64,000 bases of DNA from Bin127 sp965221625 (GCA_965221625.1 OZ244903.1:1984001-2048000); one strand, 5' to 3'; shown: positions 51,197 to 61,367, counted from the first letter of the stretch. Numbers and translations are program-made. Notes: generated from the sequence alone by a model not told the origin.

Positions 51197-52161
51197 GACA
51201 CCGTCGCCTCGCTATAGAGGTGGCAGGCAACCAAATCGTCTCGTCCGACGAGTTCAGGTGCTTCTGCACCGCAAACGTCCATCGATTCCGGGCATCGAGG
51301 CATAAACGGACAGCCAGTAGCCAATGCAAGTAAGGACGGCGGCAATCCCGGTATGCCTTGCAACGGACGTTTGCCGGCAGTATCTGGGAGACTCTCGATA
51401 AGCAGTCGAGTGTAAGGATGGAGCGGGTTCTCGAAAATCTCTTCGACGGAAGCCAGCTCTACCAGCTTGCCGGCGTACATTACGCCGATGCGATCTGCGA
51501 ACTGTGCCATCAACCCCATGTCGTGTCCCACCAAGATGACTGCGGCCCCAATCTCATCCCTCACCGCTTCCAAGGTTTCGATTACCTGACGCTGCACCAC
51601 GACGTCGAGCGCGCTGGTCGGTTCGTCGGCAAGTATTAAGCGGGGAAGATGGGAAATCGCCATGGCAATTGTGACGCGCTGCTTCATCCCGCCGCTCAAT
51701 TCGTGCGGGAAGAGATTCAACACGTTGTTTCCCAACCCCACCTGCGACATCAACCTCGTCAACCTCTCGTTGGTGCGTCCGCGCGATTCGTTTATTCCGT
51801 GGTCGCGCAAGCCGTCAATTATTTGATCGCGAATACGGCGAACCGGGTTTAATGCGTTCATCGCCGCTTGTGGCACCATAGCGACGTCGTTGCCGCGCAC
51901 GGAGCGCATGTCGGATTCCGATAGCGTTAGAAGGTTGCGCCCATCCAACTCAATGCTGCCGCCAGCGATGACCCCCGGAGGTTTGATCATCCGCATCACA
52001 GCCAGAGCCGTTGTCGTCTTGCCCGAGCCTGACTCACCGACCAAACCGAGTTTTTCGCCCTCTGCAATGTCGAGATCAATGCCGTCAACGGCGCGCACGG
52101 TACCGGCGCGGATATTGAAGTGGACCCGCAGATCGCGGATCGTCAGCACCGCCGATGTCAT
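51193..52161 (-). CDS. oligopeptide ABC transporter ATP-binding protein (OppD-like)
   Basis: The 322-residue ATPase shows LVGESGSGKTTTALAVMRMI, the Q-loop region, signature LSGGMKQRVTIAMAI, Walker B LILADEPTSALDVVVQ, and the terminal CPFMPRCPESMDVC. Homology begins at ATG 52161, whose A is the last base of the permease stop (TGATG), so a longer frame to 52311 is rejected. It forms a heterodimer with the downstream OppF-like protein. Confidence 0.94.
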   Translation of the reverse strand: MTSAVLTIRDLRVHFNIRAGTVRAVDGIDLDIAEGEKLGLVGESGSGKTTTALAVMRMIKPPGVIAGGSIELDGRNLLTLSESDMRSVRGNDVAMVPQAAMNALNPVRRIRDQIIDGLRDHGINESRGRTNERLTRLMSQVGLGNNVLNLFPHELSGGMKQRVTIAMAISHLPRLILADEPTSALDVVVQRQVIETLEAVRDEIGAAVILVGHDMGLMAQFADRIGVMYAGKLVELASVEEIFENPLHPYTRLLIESLPDTAGKRPLQGIPGLPPSLLALATGCPFMPRCPESMDVCGAEAPELVGRDDLVACHLYSEATVS

Positions 52162-53096
52162 CAAAGACTCTGCCTCAATCGAGGGTTCGCCCACTTGTCG
52201 AGCCCGGACGCGATTAGGTACAGCGTCACGAAGATCCAAGCCAATAACACGATCGGCGGGACGTACCACCACCACCAATTGCTCAAGAGTGCGCCGTAGT
52301 AGATCGACCAATAGACTGTCATCCCCAACGTCGGCTCACTCTGCGGACCCAAACCCAAAGCCTCGAGCCCAACTGCCGCGAGAATGCCACTCGCCATGGC
52401 TCCCACGAAGCTGGCGGCGAGGAACGGAAGCAGATTAGGCATCAACTCTCGGAAGATGATTTCCAGGTCTCCCATGCCATTCAAACGGGCGACTTCGACG
52501 TAGTTGCTCTCGCGCATGCTCAGTACTTGCGCTCGGATTACGCGAGTCGGCCACATCCACGACAACAGTGCAACGATGAAACCCATGGCGTTCACCGATA
52601 GCCCCGAACCCTCCTTCAGTGTCGACGCAACGACGACCAAGACGGCTAGGCTCGGAATAGTGATGAAGACGTCGGAAATCACCCGGACGACGGCATCAAC
52701 TGTGCCGCGCATATATCCAGCAAGAAATCCAAGCAGCACCCCAATACCCAAACCAAATATCCCGGCGTAGAGCCCAATTCGCAAAGTCAACGGTGCACCG
52801 TGGATCATCAATGGCAGAATCTGACGCCCGTTGAAATCGGTGCCCAGCCAGTACTTCGCCTGTGGCTGTGCCAACTGAGGTCCGGAAATCGGGTCGGCGT
52901 TCTTCGGGTCGACAAGTTGACCGCCGATTAACCACAATCCGAGCAACAGTATGAGCATGAACAAGCCGACCGAAAGCATCCGCTCGTTGACGACGTAGTA
53001 GAAGACTTGCGAAACCGCACCGTAATGCCGTGCCGAGGCATCCACCATCGGCGCGCCTGCGGCCTCGTCAACGACTTCTCGAGTTGGTTCCTGCAT
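52161..53096 (-). CDS. oligopeptide ABC transporter permease (OppC-like)
   Basis: The 311-residue permease has one N-terminal helix (VGLFMLILLLGLWLIGG), then the FNGRQILPLMIHGAPLTLRI segment common in OppC and five further helices. The EAA-type loop contacting the ATPase is near EVARLNGMGDLEIIFRELMP. It starts 24 bases after the OppB-like stop and is coupled to the oppD-like gene. Confidence 0.93.
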   Translation of the reverse strand: MQEPTREVVDEAAGAPMVDASARHYGAVSQVFYYVVNERMLSVGLFMLILLLGLWLIGGQLVDPKNADPISGPQLAQPQAKYWLGTDFNGRQILPLMIHGAPLTLRIGLYAGIFGLGIGVLLGFLAGYMRGTVDAVVRVISDVFITIPSLAVLVVVASTLKEGSGLSVNAMGFIVALLSWMWPTRVIRAQVLSMRESNYVEVARLNGMGDLEIIFRELMPNLLPFLAASFVGAMASGILAAVGLEALGLGPQSEPTLGMTVYWSIYYGALLSNWWWWYVPPIVLLAWIFVTLYLIASGLDKWANPRLRQSL

Positions 53097-53120
53097 CGGG
53101 TTAATCCGGATTTCGGACGG

Positions 53121-54125
53121 CTATGCTTCCCGACGGACCCTAGGATCAATGAGCGGATAGACGAGGTCCAATACGAGCGTCGCCGTTGCAACGAAGAGTA
53201 TGAGCACGAGCACCACGCCATAAATGACGAAGTAGTCAAAACCGGCGATGGCGTCGAAGAGCAGCGAACCCATGCCCGGATAACGGAAGATGTACTCAAC
53301 GAGGATCACGCCCGAGACGATGAGACTAAGTGCCAGTGCGAGAGAAGTTAGTTGCGGAAGCATCGCGTTGCGCATGGCGTACATGCCGAAAATCCGATCC
53401 GGGCGAAGTCCACGCATCTGAGCGAGAGTCACGTAATCCTCACCTGCAGTTGTAACCATCATTCCACGCATCCCCAATGCCCAAAAACCGACTTGCGAGA
53501 GGACTATTGACAGTGCTGGCAGTATCGAGTGGTATATGATGTCCCAAACTCGGGCCAAGTCCCAACCGTCGTAAATCGTGCCCACCTTCGATGCCCCGGC
53601 GATGGGCAACCATCCGAGTGAGAACGCGAACACCAGAATCAAAAAGAACGCAAGCATGAAGTACGGAATCGGCGAAAGCGTAAGGAAGATCGGCAGGATG
53701 CCTTTCAACACGCGAGGCGAACCGGGCCACGCCAATAGTGCCCCTGACAGCGACCCAAACGCAAACGAGATGATCACCGACACGCCGACCAAACCGAGGG
53801 TATACGGCATCCGCTGCAAGATGAGATCGACGACGGTGGCCGGGTGCCTCACCAGCGAAACGTTTAGGTCGCCCTGCAGCACGCTGCCCAGATAGCGCAC
53901 GTATTGCAGGTAGAGAGGCTGATCTAGCCCGTAGTCGCGCTCATATGCCGCGACCACCTTCTCCATCCCGGTCGACAGGTTTCCGGTCGCCGCCATCTGG
54001 ATCATCTTCTCCCGCACCGGGTTGCGATCGCTAGCGACTCTCGGCAAGAAGAAAATGACAGTTATCGCCAACCAAACCACGAGGACGAACATCCCGAGGC
54101 GGGCACCTATGTATGTGATACTCAC
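53121..54125 (-). CDS. oligopeptide ABC transporter permease (OppB-like)
   Basis: The 334-residue permease begins with a membrane helix (LGMFVLVVWLAITVIFFLP). An external loop with YERDYGLDQPLYLQYVRYLG follows, and then the transporter core. The ATPase-contact loop is GEDYVTLAQMRGLRPDRIF. The start is GTG at 54125 without a clear binding site. It is the first gene of the importer operon, and a good promoter lies about 100 bases upstream. Confidence 0.93.
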   Translation of the reverse strand: MSITYIGARLGMFVLVVWLAITVIFFLPRVASDRNPVREKMIQMAATGNLSTGMEKVVAAYERDYGLDQPLYLQYVRYLGSVLQGDLNVSLVRHPATVVDLILQRMPYTLGLVGVSVIISFAFGSLSGALLAWPGSPRVLKGILPIFLTLSPIPYFMLAFFLILVFAFSLGWLPIAGASKVGTIYDGWDLARVWDIIYHSILPALSIVLSQVGFWALGMRGMMVTTAGEDYVTLAQMRGLRPDRIFGMYAMRNAMLPQLTSLALALSLIVSGVILVEYIFRYPGMGSLLFDAIAGFDYFVIYGVVLVLILFVATATLVLDLVYPLIDPRVRREA

Positions 54126-54223
54126 GTCGAATTGACGTTTGGTTCGACAACTAGCAGACGTGTTCGTGGATTTGTCAGGGGCGCATTCTACGGATCCCTC
54201 ACATCATGACGACACGCGGCGCG

Positions 54224-54251
54224 ATTATACAGCAACCGAGACACATGTCAG
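54224..54251 (-). promoter_or_regulatory. promoter of the oligopeptide importer operon
   Basis: On the minus strand CTGACA (54246-54251) and TATAAT (54224-54229) are 16 bases apart, a near-consensus sigma-70-type promoter located 99 bases before the OppB-like start. The untranslated leader of about 90 bases holds no recognised element. Confidence 0.7.
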
Positions 54252-54307
54252 TACCGAAAGAAGATCGACAAGCAAACGGGTCATGACGATACCGATTGTC
54301 GGTTAGA

Positions 54308-55195
54308 TCAGTAGCGGACTACTGCGGTGTCTCCGGCGAGCCAGCGGAAATCGCTAAAATTACTATCGATCGGGGCCTCAAAAACCATGTGCCCGTGCAG
54401 TTCTTCGCCTTGATTCAAGGTGAAACCGCCCCACATCAATCTGAACGCAGGATCGAGATAGCGATCGTTCTCGACTTCAACTTGGTACGACCGATCAACG
54501 ACGTTAATCGGTTTGAGAGCAATGCTATCCCTAATTCGCAGCTCTGCCGCGTCCCGGTCAACCACCATCCGAACCGCACCCGAGGTCTGGTTCGTCAACG
54601 TCACTTCCACAATCACAATCTCCGTGCCCTGACCGGCCGGACTAATCGACCATTGGCTGACGTCTCCACTGGTAGACGGCGCGTTGTAGACGACGTATGG
54701 TTGCTCGCGTGGCAGTTCGGCCCGGATCCAAAGGGTACGTCCGGCAACGTACAGCGTTGGTCCAGATTCAAACGGATTCGCCCACAACATCACTTCAACC
54801 AGAATTAGGGCGACGATTGAAACAACGGTGATACCGATCAGGATTACAGGCAAATCCTGCTTAGGCACGCGAATCTGGCGGCGCGCAAGCACACCGCCCG
54901 AAGCATCTACGTCGAGATACTCGGAGCCAGATGAACCTCGGAATGACGCCGAAGGAGCGTAGTTGACGTACACGCGCGAGATCCCGTCGCCGACCGGTTC
55001 AACACCATCGACATCCCATTGCATATCGGCGTCACGCAACCTCGGACCATAGTCGTATTTGTTCTCGGCAACGTACCTAAGTGCCGCACCAACCTCCGCC
55101 GGGTAGACTCGCCGGGCTTCATCGCCTGCGATGTAATTTGCGTCAGAGGATTGGTCGTCCTCTTCATGAGCGTCTACTGAAGGCGCGGCAGTCAT
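54308..55195 (-). CDS. single-helix membrane protein with C-terminal beta-sandwich-like domain
   Basis: The 295-residue protein has an acidic N-terminal third. One membrane helix at about residues 116-138 (LPVILIGITVVSIVALILVE) comes next. An extracytoplasmic domain follows with VTLTNQTSGAVRMVV and LNQGEELHGHMVFEAP, a pattern reminiscent of DUF4352-type immunoglobulin-like domains. I do not recognise a specific function. It begins 71 bases after the cysteine desulfurase stop on the same strand, and may share its transcript. Confidence 0.7.
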   Translation of the reverse strand: MTAAPSVDAHEEDDQSSDANYIAGDEARRVYPAEVGAALRYVAENKYDYGPRLRDADMQWDVDGVEPVGDGISRVYVNYAPSASFRGSSGSEYLDVDASGGVLARRQIRVPKQDLPVILIGITVVSIVALILVEVMLWANPFESGPTLYVAGRTLWIRAELPREQPYVVYNAPSTSGDVSQWSISPAGQGTEIVIVEVTLTNQTSGAVRMVVDRDAAELRIRDSIALKPINVVDRSYQVEVENDRYLDPAFRLMWGGFTLNQGEELHGHMVFEAPIDSNFSDFRWLAGDTAVVRY

Positions 55196-55266
55196 TGAGT
55201 GTTCGTCTGCGTCTGATTGATCGGCGTCGCAGGATTCAAATATATCCCATCAGATTCGCGGGTTGT

Positions 55267-56481
55267 TCAAGCTGCGTTTCGGCGCATTGAAGGCATGCCA
55301 CGCAGCTGCGCAACGACCTCTGCAAGTGCCACAACCGCGTATTCGACATCGGAATCCTTGGAATCCTTGCCGAAAGAGAATCGCAAACTGCCTGCGGCGC
55401 GTTCGAGGTCCATCCCCATCCCGACCAACACGTGCGAAGGTTCGATCGACGCGGAACTGCAGGCACTGCCACTTGACGCGCAAACCCCTTTGAAATCGAG
55501 CCCCAGCAACATCGGTTCACCCTCCAAGCCGAGTACCGAAACGTGAGCAATGTGGGGAAGACAATCCACCGGATGATTGTTGACGACCAAACCTTCAATT
55601 TCAGAAGTCGCAAGGCGAAGGAAGCGGTCGCGCAGACTTCTCGTGTGTAAGCAGAAGTCCTCGCGTTCCGCTTCCGACAGCGTCAGCGACATCCCCATTC
55701 CGACAATTCCCGGGACGTTTTCGGTCCCCGATCTTCGCTGTCGCTCCTGTCCCCCACCGGCGATCAATGCGTCGAGTTTCACGCCTCGGCGGACATATAG
55801 GACACCAACACCTTTGGGACCGTGGATTTTGTGCGCCGACAGCGATAGCAAATCGACGCCTAACTTATTCACGTCTAGCGGGAGTTTCCCCGATGATTGG
55901 ACAGCATCGGTGTGAACGTATACGTGAGTGTTGCGCTCAGAAGCTACGCTTTTGGCGACACGCGAAATCTCCGCAATGTCGTTGACGGCACCGACTTCGT
56001 TGTTTGCGTACATCACGCTCACTATCGCATCACGCGTGCTTAGTCGCTTCTCGACCTCCGAATGGTCAACCACACCGTAGCGGTTCACAGGTATCAAGAC
56101 CACATTGTGGCCGTCGCGTTCGAGCTGTTCCGCCGCATGGATTACAGCGTGGTGTTCAACTTCAGAGACGAGGACGTCAATGGTCCCATCGTGCGACGCG
56201 GCGATGCCCTTCAACGCCAAATTGTCGGCTTCAGTTCCGCCTCCTGTGAAGACGATCTCGCTCGTCCTGCAATTGAGGACTTTAGCGACTTGGGATCGCG
56301 CGTTGGCGATGGCGTTCCGAGATTCACCGGCGATGGCGTAGAGGCTTGAAGGGTTGCCGTAGGCGTCGCTGAAGTATGGGAGCATCGCCTCCAAAACCTC
56401 GGGTCGCACCGGAGTCGTTGCCGCGTGGTCCAAATAAATGATTCGTTCCGAACTGTCGATTTCGGCTAGTGCCGCGGACAT
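55267..56481 (-). CDS. cysteine desulfurase (NifS/IscS family)
   Basis: The enzyme takes sulfur from cysteine for FeS clusters or thio-modified tRNA, using PLP. The 404-residue product has IYLDHAATTPVRPEVLEAML, HTDAVQSSGKLPLDV, the PLP lysine in SLSAHKIHGPKGVGVLYVRR and the persulfide Cys in SSGSACSSASIEPSHVL. ATG 56481 follows AGGAAGGG closely; an upstream ATG at 56553 lacks support. No iscU or mnmA gene is adjacent, so the sulfur acceptor is not shown. It is divergent from the Gld-type operon. Confidence 0.93.
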   Translation of the reverse strand: MSAALAEIDSSERIIYLDHAATTPVRPEVLEAMLPYFSDAYGNPSSLYAIAGESRNAIANARSQVAKVLNCRTSEIVFTGGGTEADNLALKGIAASHDGTIDVLVSEVEHHAVIHAAEQLERDGHNVVLIPVNRYGVVDHSEVEKRLSTRDAIVSVMYANNEVGAVNDIAEISRVAKSVASERNTHVYVHTDAVQSSGKLPLDVNKLGVDLLSLSAHKIHGPKGVGVLYVRRGVKLDALIAGGGQERQRRSGTENVPGIVGMGMSLTLSEAEREDFCLHTRSLRDRFLRLATSEIEGLVVNNHPVDCLPHIAHVSVLGLEGEPMLLGLDFKGVCASSGSACSSASIEPSHVLVGMGMDLERAAGSLRFSFGKDSKDSDVEYAVVALAEVVAQLRGMPSMRRNAA

Positions 56482-56687
56482 TGCGCCCTTCCTCAATCTC
56501 GGTCTTGGATTCGATTCTAGCGAACGGCAAGTCATCGCTTGCTCGACTACCAAGACATCTACGCAACGAGAATTGTTAAACTGAAGTGCTTGACTGTAAT
56601 CAAAACCCGATGCGTCGCGAACGCGTATAACCGCCTAGGCAGGGTTGCCCGTTTCACCGAAATAGGCAACGCATCGCCCCAAGCAAC

Positions 56688-57656
56688 ATGATCAAACTTG
56701 AACACATGTCGAAGTACTACGGGCCCTACCCCGCAGTGCTTGACGTTTCATTCGAGGTACTCAAGGGCGAGATCGTCGGATTCCTCGGGCCGAACGGTGC
56801 CGGGAAGACGACGACGATGCGGGTGCTCACCGGTTTCACCCCGCCGACGCACGGCGAAGCAGTTGTAGCAGGGTACAACGTAGTTTCCCATTCACTCGAC
56901 GCCCGCAGGCACATCGGGTATCTCCCCGAAACTGTGCCGTTGTACCTCGACATGACCGTAAGCGACTATCTCGAATACATGGGCAGGTTGCGCGGCATGA
57001 ATCAGGGATGGGTCAACGAACGCGTGCCGAAGGTGATCGACGTCGTCAAACTCGGCGACTATCGCAACACGTTGGTTGGCAAGTTGTCCAAGGGCTATCG
57101 CCAGCGAACCGGGATCGCGCAAGCGATTCTGCATGAACCAGACGTGTTAATTCTTGACGAGCCGACGATCGGAATCGACCCCATCCAGGTGGTCGAAACC
57201 CGAGAGTTGATTAGCGAGTTGGGCGAAGATCATACGCTGCTCTTGAGTTCGCACATTTTGCCGGAAGTGAGCATGATCTGCCGACGCGTACTCGTGATTC
57301 ACGATGGGCGCATCGTTGCCGATGATCAACCGGACAATCTTTCGGACCGGTTGCAACACTCCGAGCGAATCGAACTGACCGTACGCGGAGCCGAACCGCG
57401 CGTCGTCATCAGCGAAATGCGAGACTTGCCGATGGTAGTTGACGCGCGCCGCGACAATCGGGCCGAGTCAGTCGCAAAGTCGGAACGAGAAGGGACGACT
57501 CCATTGATCGTTGACGCCCGTCCGAATGCTAAGGCAACCGAAGTCATCGCATCAACCGTCATCGAAAAAGGTTGGGGATTGGTGAATCTCACTCCGTTGC
57601 CGTTGACGCTTGAAGAGATCTTCCTTGAACTCACTACCGAAGAGGATTTGGCTTAA
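56688..57656 (+). CDS. ABC transporter ATP-binding protein (GldA-like)
   Basis: The 322-residue ATPase has Walker A GPNGAGKTTTMRVLTG, signature LSKGYRQRTGIAQAI, Walker B VLILDEPTIGIDPIQV and the switch His in LLLSSHILPEVS. A C-terminal extension of about 90 residues resembles that of GldA/NosF-type exporters. It heads a four-gene run with spacings of three to 31 bases: ATPase, permease, GldG-like protein and DUF4340 protein. Outside Bacteroidetes this set is not linked to gliding, and its cargo is unknown. Confidence 0.92.
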   Translation: MIKLEHMSKYYGPYPAVLDVSFEVLKGEIVGFLGPNGAGKTTTMRVLTGFTPPTHGEAVVAGYNVVSHSLDARRHIGYLPETVPLYLDMTVSDYLEYMGRLRGMNQGWVNERVPKVIDVVKLGDYRNTLVGKLSKGYRQRTGIAQAILHEPDVLILDEPTIGIDPIQVVETRELISELGEDHTLLLSSHILPEVSMICRRVLVIHDGRIVADDQPDNLSDRLQHSERIELTVRGAEPRVVISEMRDLPMVVDARRDNRAESVAKSEREGTTPLIVDARPNAKATEVIASTVIEKGWGLVNLTPLPLTLEEIFLELTTEEDLA

Positions 57657-57659
57657 GAC

Positions 57660-58421
57660 ATGCGATATATCTGGGTAATCGCACTCAAAGAAGTCAAGAC
57701 CTACTTCGCGTCTCCGATGGCATACGTGGTATCGGCCGCATTTCTCGCCATCACCGGATTTTTCTTCGTGGCCTCGGTATCCGATGCGTTTTCAGAGGCG
57801 TCTATCCGCGGTTTCCTCGCCGGTGCCGTATTCTTCATGATCTTCATGTCCCCAGCCATCACAATGCGCTTGCTCGCCGAAGAGCAGAAGATCGGCACTC
57901 TGGAGCTCCTGTTGACGTCTCCGGTGCGGGAGTACGAGATTGTTGTCGGGAAATTCCTCGCCGCGTTCATCACCGTCTTAGCGATGCTCGTACTCTCCCT
58001 GTACTTCGTAATCATCCTCTTCGTCTACGGCATACCCGACATCGGACCGTTATTGACCGGGTATCTCGGTCTCGTTCTCTACTCGGCGGCTACGCTGGCA
58101 ATCGGTCTGTTCGCGTCCGCATTGAGTCCTAACCAGATTGTCGGTTTGGTGGTGGGTGCAGGTTTGCTGACCGGACTGACGATCATCGACTTCGTTTCCG
58201 AACGTGTGCAAGGGGTGGCTGCGGAGGTATTGGATGCACTCCAGCTGGGTGCGTCGTTCTCGGTGTTCGACCTTGGCAGTTTCGGAGTAGCCGAAGCTGG
58301 ACACTTCGCTGACTTTGCGCGCGGGATTCTTTCGCTCGGCGACGTTGTCTACTACGTCTCGGTTACAGCCGTCTTTTTGACCTTGACGGTCATTACGTTA
58401 GAGACGCGTCGATGGCGTTAA
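57660..58421 (+). CDS. ABC-2 type permease (GldF-like)
   Basis: The 253-residue protein has six hydrophobic segments typical of ABC-2 permeases. AEEQKIGTLELLLTSPVREY, a hallmark of the GldF/NosY group, lies after the second helix. It starts three bases after the ATPase stop codon and is thus translationally coupled to it. Confidence 0.92.
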   Translation: MRYIWVIALKEVKTYFASPMAYVVSAAFLAITGFFFVASVSDAFSEASIRGFLAGAVFFMIFMSPAITMRLLAEEQKIGTLELLLTSPVREYEIVVGKFLAAFITVLAMLVLSLYFVIILFVYGIPDIGPLLTGYLGLVLYSAATLAIGLFASALSPNQIVGLVVGAGLLTGLTIIDFVSERVQGVAAEVLDALQLGASFSVFDLGSFGVAEAGHFADFARGILSLGDVVYYVSVTAVFLTLTVITLETRRWR

Positions 58422-58452
58422 TTCCTGAAGTAATTCGACATCCAACCGCCAA

Positions 58453-60222
58453 ATGACCACGCAAGACAATCTCCAGCCAGATTTGCCCGAACTGCGTCCT
58501 TCGATGGACGATGTACGCGACGACACGCCGTTGCGAGAGCGGATATTGGCAAGCGCGCGCTCAATCCGTCAGGCTTTGGCACTTGCGGGCGTTTTGATAC
58601 TCGCTCTTGGCATCCTCATCTGGATATTCCTCCGCGATCTCGAAACCTACTCCTACGTCGTGATGGGCATCGGTCTGCTCATCCTCGTCGTCGATGCCGC
58701 GATCTCTCTCGAAGCGGTCCGCTACGCCATCTTCGGTCGCCGCGGCCGATACGGGTTAAACACCGCCATCGTGCTATTCGCATTCTTGGCGATTGCATTG
58801 TTATTGAACTTCGTCATCTACTGGGCTAACGAACGTCCTGATCCCCCTGGCTGGTTAAGGGTTGACACGACGGCGACGAAGCAGTTCATCGTCTCTGACG
58901 CAACGCTGAACACTCTCTCTAACCTGCGTGAGCCGATCCAAGTAACCGCGTTCTTCACTCGCAACACGCCGCAACGACAAGCCGCGTGGCGTTCGACCGA
59001 AGATCTTCTGAGCGAAATCCGACGACGTTCGACGGAGCAACCGCTCACGTTTAGATTGATTGACCCGGAGCTGGAGCCGAACGTGGCGACGGAGTACGGC
59101 GTGACGCAATTCCCTTCACTCGCGATTGAGGCGATCGGAAGTCGACGCACTGAGGTATTGCCCGGTAGAAACCCGAATGACGGACCGGACGTCTTTACCG
59201 AGCAGGACATCATTACGGGGTTGCTCGTGGTTAACCAATTGAAGCAAAAGACTGTGGTATTCATCAGTGGCCACGCAGTTCGCGACGTAACGGATGCGAC
59301 CAGCGGCGGGGATGGATACACGTTGGCGGCAGAATCGTTGTTGCGGGAGAATTACGCGATCGCCAACGAAACGCTGCAAGAACTCGGGCAACGGCTGTCG
59401 GCGAACAACGCCGATCTCCTCCCCGCGGTCGTTATCTTTGCTGGCCCGACCACCGAAATGACCGAGTCTGAAGAGGCGATACTGCTTGAGTACTCGAGAC
59501 GCGGTGGCAGCATCATGATGCTGTTTGAACCAGAAATCGCACCCGATTCCTTCAAGGGATTCTTGGCGAGGTACGGAGTAGGCGTCGGCGAAGGCACGGT
59601 GGTCGATACCGCCAGCTATGTCGCCCCAAACCCCACTTTCCTCCAGATAAAGAACACGAACAGTCAGTTGCCGGAACACCCGTTAACTCAGGATTTCGAC
59701 GTGCTCTATCTACCAGGCGCCGGGCACTTCCGATACAGCGTCGACCCTGCTTCGATCCCGTTGACCGATGAGGGTATTCCTTACGTGCGGCAAGAGTTGG
59801 TCGCCATAAGCACATTGAACAGCTGGGCAGAGCAAGATATCGACAACATCAACTTCGACATCAACGAGGACCAAGGTGGCCCACTGCCGGTCATCGTCTC
59901 GGTCGAAGCGGTGTCGGAGATCGGAGGCAGTCCGCGCCGAGAGAACGATGAACTCGTGGCAACGCAGATGGTGTTGATTGGCGACGTCGATTTTGCCAGC
60001 AACCAGTATTTCGGCTCCGCACGCAACGGGGATCTATTCGTCAACTCGGTCAACTACCTTGCCGAAGATTACGAGTTGATCACACTGCGACCAAAGCAGA
60101 CGGCGTTCAGGGAACTCGTCTTGACAGAATCGGAGCGCAACTTCGTCCGATGGAGCGGATGGTTGCTGATGCCGTTCCTCATCGCCTTAGCTGGCATTTG
60201 GGCTTGGTGGAGAAGGCGTTAA
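58453..60222 (+). CDS. GldG-like ABC transporter auxiliary protein
   Basis: The 589-residue protein has N-terminal helices near residues 38-58, 68-85 and 103-125. A long extracytoplasmic region follows with LREPIQVTAFFTRNTPQRQA, LVVNQLKQKTVVFISGHAVRD and the NNADLLPAVVIFAGPTTEMT block of the GldG/ABC_transp_aux domain. A final helix (WLLMPFLIALAGIWAWW) precedes a basic end. It should form the external part of the exporter. The gene lies 31 bases after the permease. Confidence 0.9.
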   Translation: MTTQDNLQPDLPELRPSMDDVRDDTPLRERILASARSIRQALALAGVLILALGILIWIFLRDLETYSYVVMGIGLLILVVDAAISLEAVRYAIFGRRGRYGLNTAIVLFAFLAIALLLNFVIYWANERPDPPGWLRVDTTATKQFIVSDATLNTLSNLREPIQVTAFFTRNTPQRQAAWRSTEDLLSEIRRRSTEQPLTFRLIDPELEPNVATEYGVTQFPSLAIEAIGSRRTEVLPGRNPNDGPDVFTEQDIITGLLVVNQLKQKTVVFISGHAVRDVTDATSGGDGYTLAAESLLRENYAIANETLQELGQRLSANNADLLPAVVIFAGPTTEMTESEEAILLEYSRRGGSIMMLFEPEIAPDSFKGFLARYGVGVGEGTVVDTASYVAPNPTFLQIKNTNSQLPEHPLTQDFDVLYLPGAGHFRYSVDPASIPLTDEGIPYVRQELVAISTLNSWAEQDIDNINFDINEDQGGPLPVIVSVEAVSEIGGSPRRENDELVATQMVLIGDVDFASNQYFGSARNGDLFVNSVNYLAEDYELITLRPKQTAFRELVLTESERNFVRWSGWLLMPFLIALAGIWAWWRRR

Positions 60223-60225
60223 CCG

Positions 60226-61233
60226 ATGAGCCTACGTGTCTCGCTAGTTCTCGTCATTGCAGCCTGCTGGATCGCGATTGGTGCATCCATCACCATCAAG
60301 CAGCTGAATCAAACAGAACGTCGAGAGCAACCACCATTCTTCTTCACGCTCTCGCCGGACGACCTTCGCAATATTTCGATAACCAGCGAAGACAAGTCGA
60401 CATCATGGCACTTCCGCGAAGACGATCGGCGTTGGTACTTCGATGACCACAAAGGCGTGCCAACCAGTCTCTTCAGATGGGGAGGCATCACCCAGCTCCT
60501 GGGCGGACCCAGATCGCAACGCGAGCTGAAGAAAACGATCGACAATCCCGAGCTCTACGGTTTAGATGACCCGCAGTTGACGATCGAAGTGACCCTTCGC
60601 GACGGCAGACAGTTGATCGTTGAGATGGGTGATCTGACTCCGGACGGCGGTGCCAACTACGCCCGTCAAAGCGGATACGACGAGTTGTATACCGTCGACT
60701 ACTCGTGGGGCGACGTAATGCTGCGGTTGGTGGACGAACCGCCGTATCCAGACTGGTTCTACACGATGGACGCTAGTGAGGCGACTGAGATTCTGCTGTT
60801 CGAAGGCAACGAAGTTACGTCTGGATATGCGATCGACGAAGAGAGTGGCGATTGGGTGCTTTGCGACCTGCCTGCGTCCGATGCTCCGTGCAAAGGATCC
60901 ACACCGGTCGACGAGTCGATGGTCGTCGACTTTCTCGAGCAGTTCGCCAATCCCGCGATCGATGGCGTCGAGGCATTGTCACTCGAGGTGCCGGAAGACT
61001 ATGAACCGTACGGTGCCGGTCGGGACGCACCGTATGTGCACATTCGGCGTGAAGTCGAGGTCCGTGAGCTGCTGACCGAGATCTATCGCACCTCAATGAT
61101 CATCGGGGGTGTCTCACCGGATGGCCTCTACCGATATGCCGTGGCCAATGAGACTCAAGACGTCATCCGTGTCGACAAAGAGTGGGCCGACAGTATTCTG
61201 AACCTATTCGATTGGAACCGCCAAGGCGGTTAA
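60226..61233 (+). CDS. DUF4340 domain-containing membrane-anchored protein
   Basis: The 335-residue protein has an N-terminal helix (VSLVLVIAACWIAIGASITI) that could anchor it. A DUF4340 region follows, seen in DKSTSWHFREDDRRWYFD, GLDDPQLTIEVTLRDGRQLI and YTVDYSWGDVMLRLVDEPPY. DUF4340 genes regularly close GldAFG-like operons, as here, three bases after the GldG-like stop. No function is known beyond this association. Confidence 0.9.
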   Translation: MSLRVSLVLVIAACWIAIGASITIKQLNQTERREQPPFFFTLSPDDLRNISITSEDKSTSWHFREDDRRWYFDDHKGVPTSLFRWGGITQLLGGPRSQRELKKTIDNPELYGLDDPQLTIEVTLRDGRQLIVEMGDLTPDGGANYARQSGYDELYTVDYSWGDVMLRLVDEPPYPDWFYTMDASEATEILLFEGNEVTSGYAIDEESGDWVLCDLPASDAPCKGSTPVDESMVVDFLEQFANPAIDGVEALSLEVPEDYEPYGAGRDAPYVHIRREVEVRELLTEIYRTSMIIGGVSPDGLYRYAVANETQDVIRVDKEWADSILNLFDWNRQGG

Positions 61234-61367
61234 TCGGCACGAGTCTGCTGCCGTCGTTTCATCCCAACGACCGTTGAGGACCGCGACCTACCATCGGGCG
61301 TTTCACGGCGACAACGGCATCACCGTGATAGGCGTGCCTCGTGCCGCTACCCGGTGACGCCAAAGCG

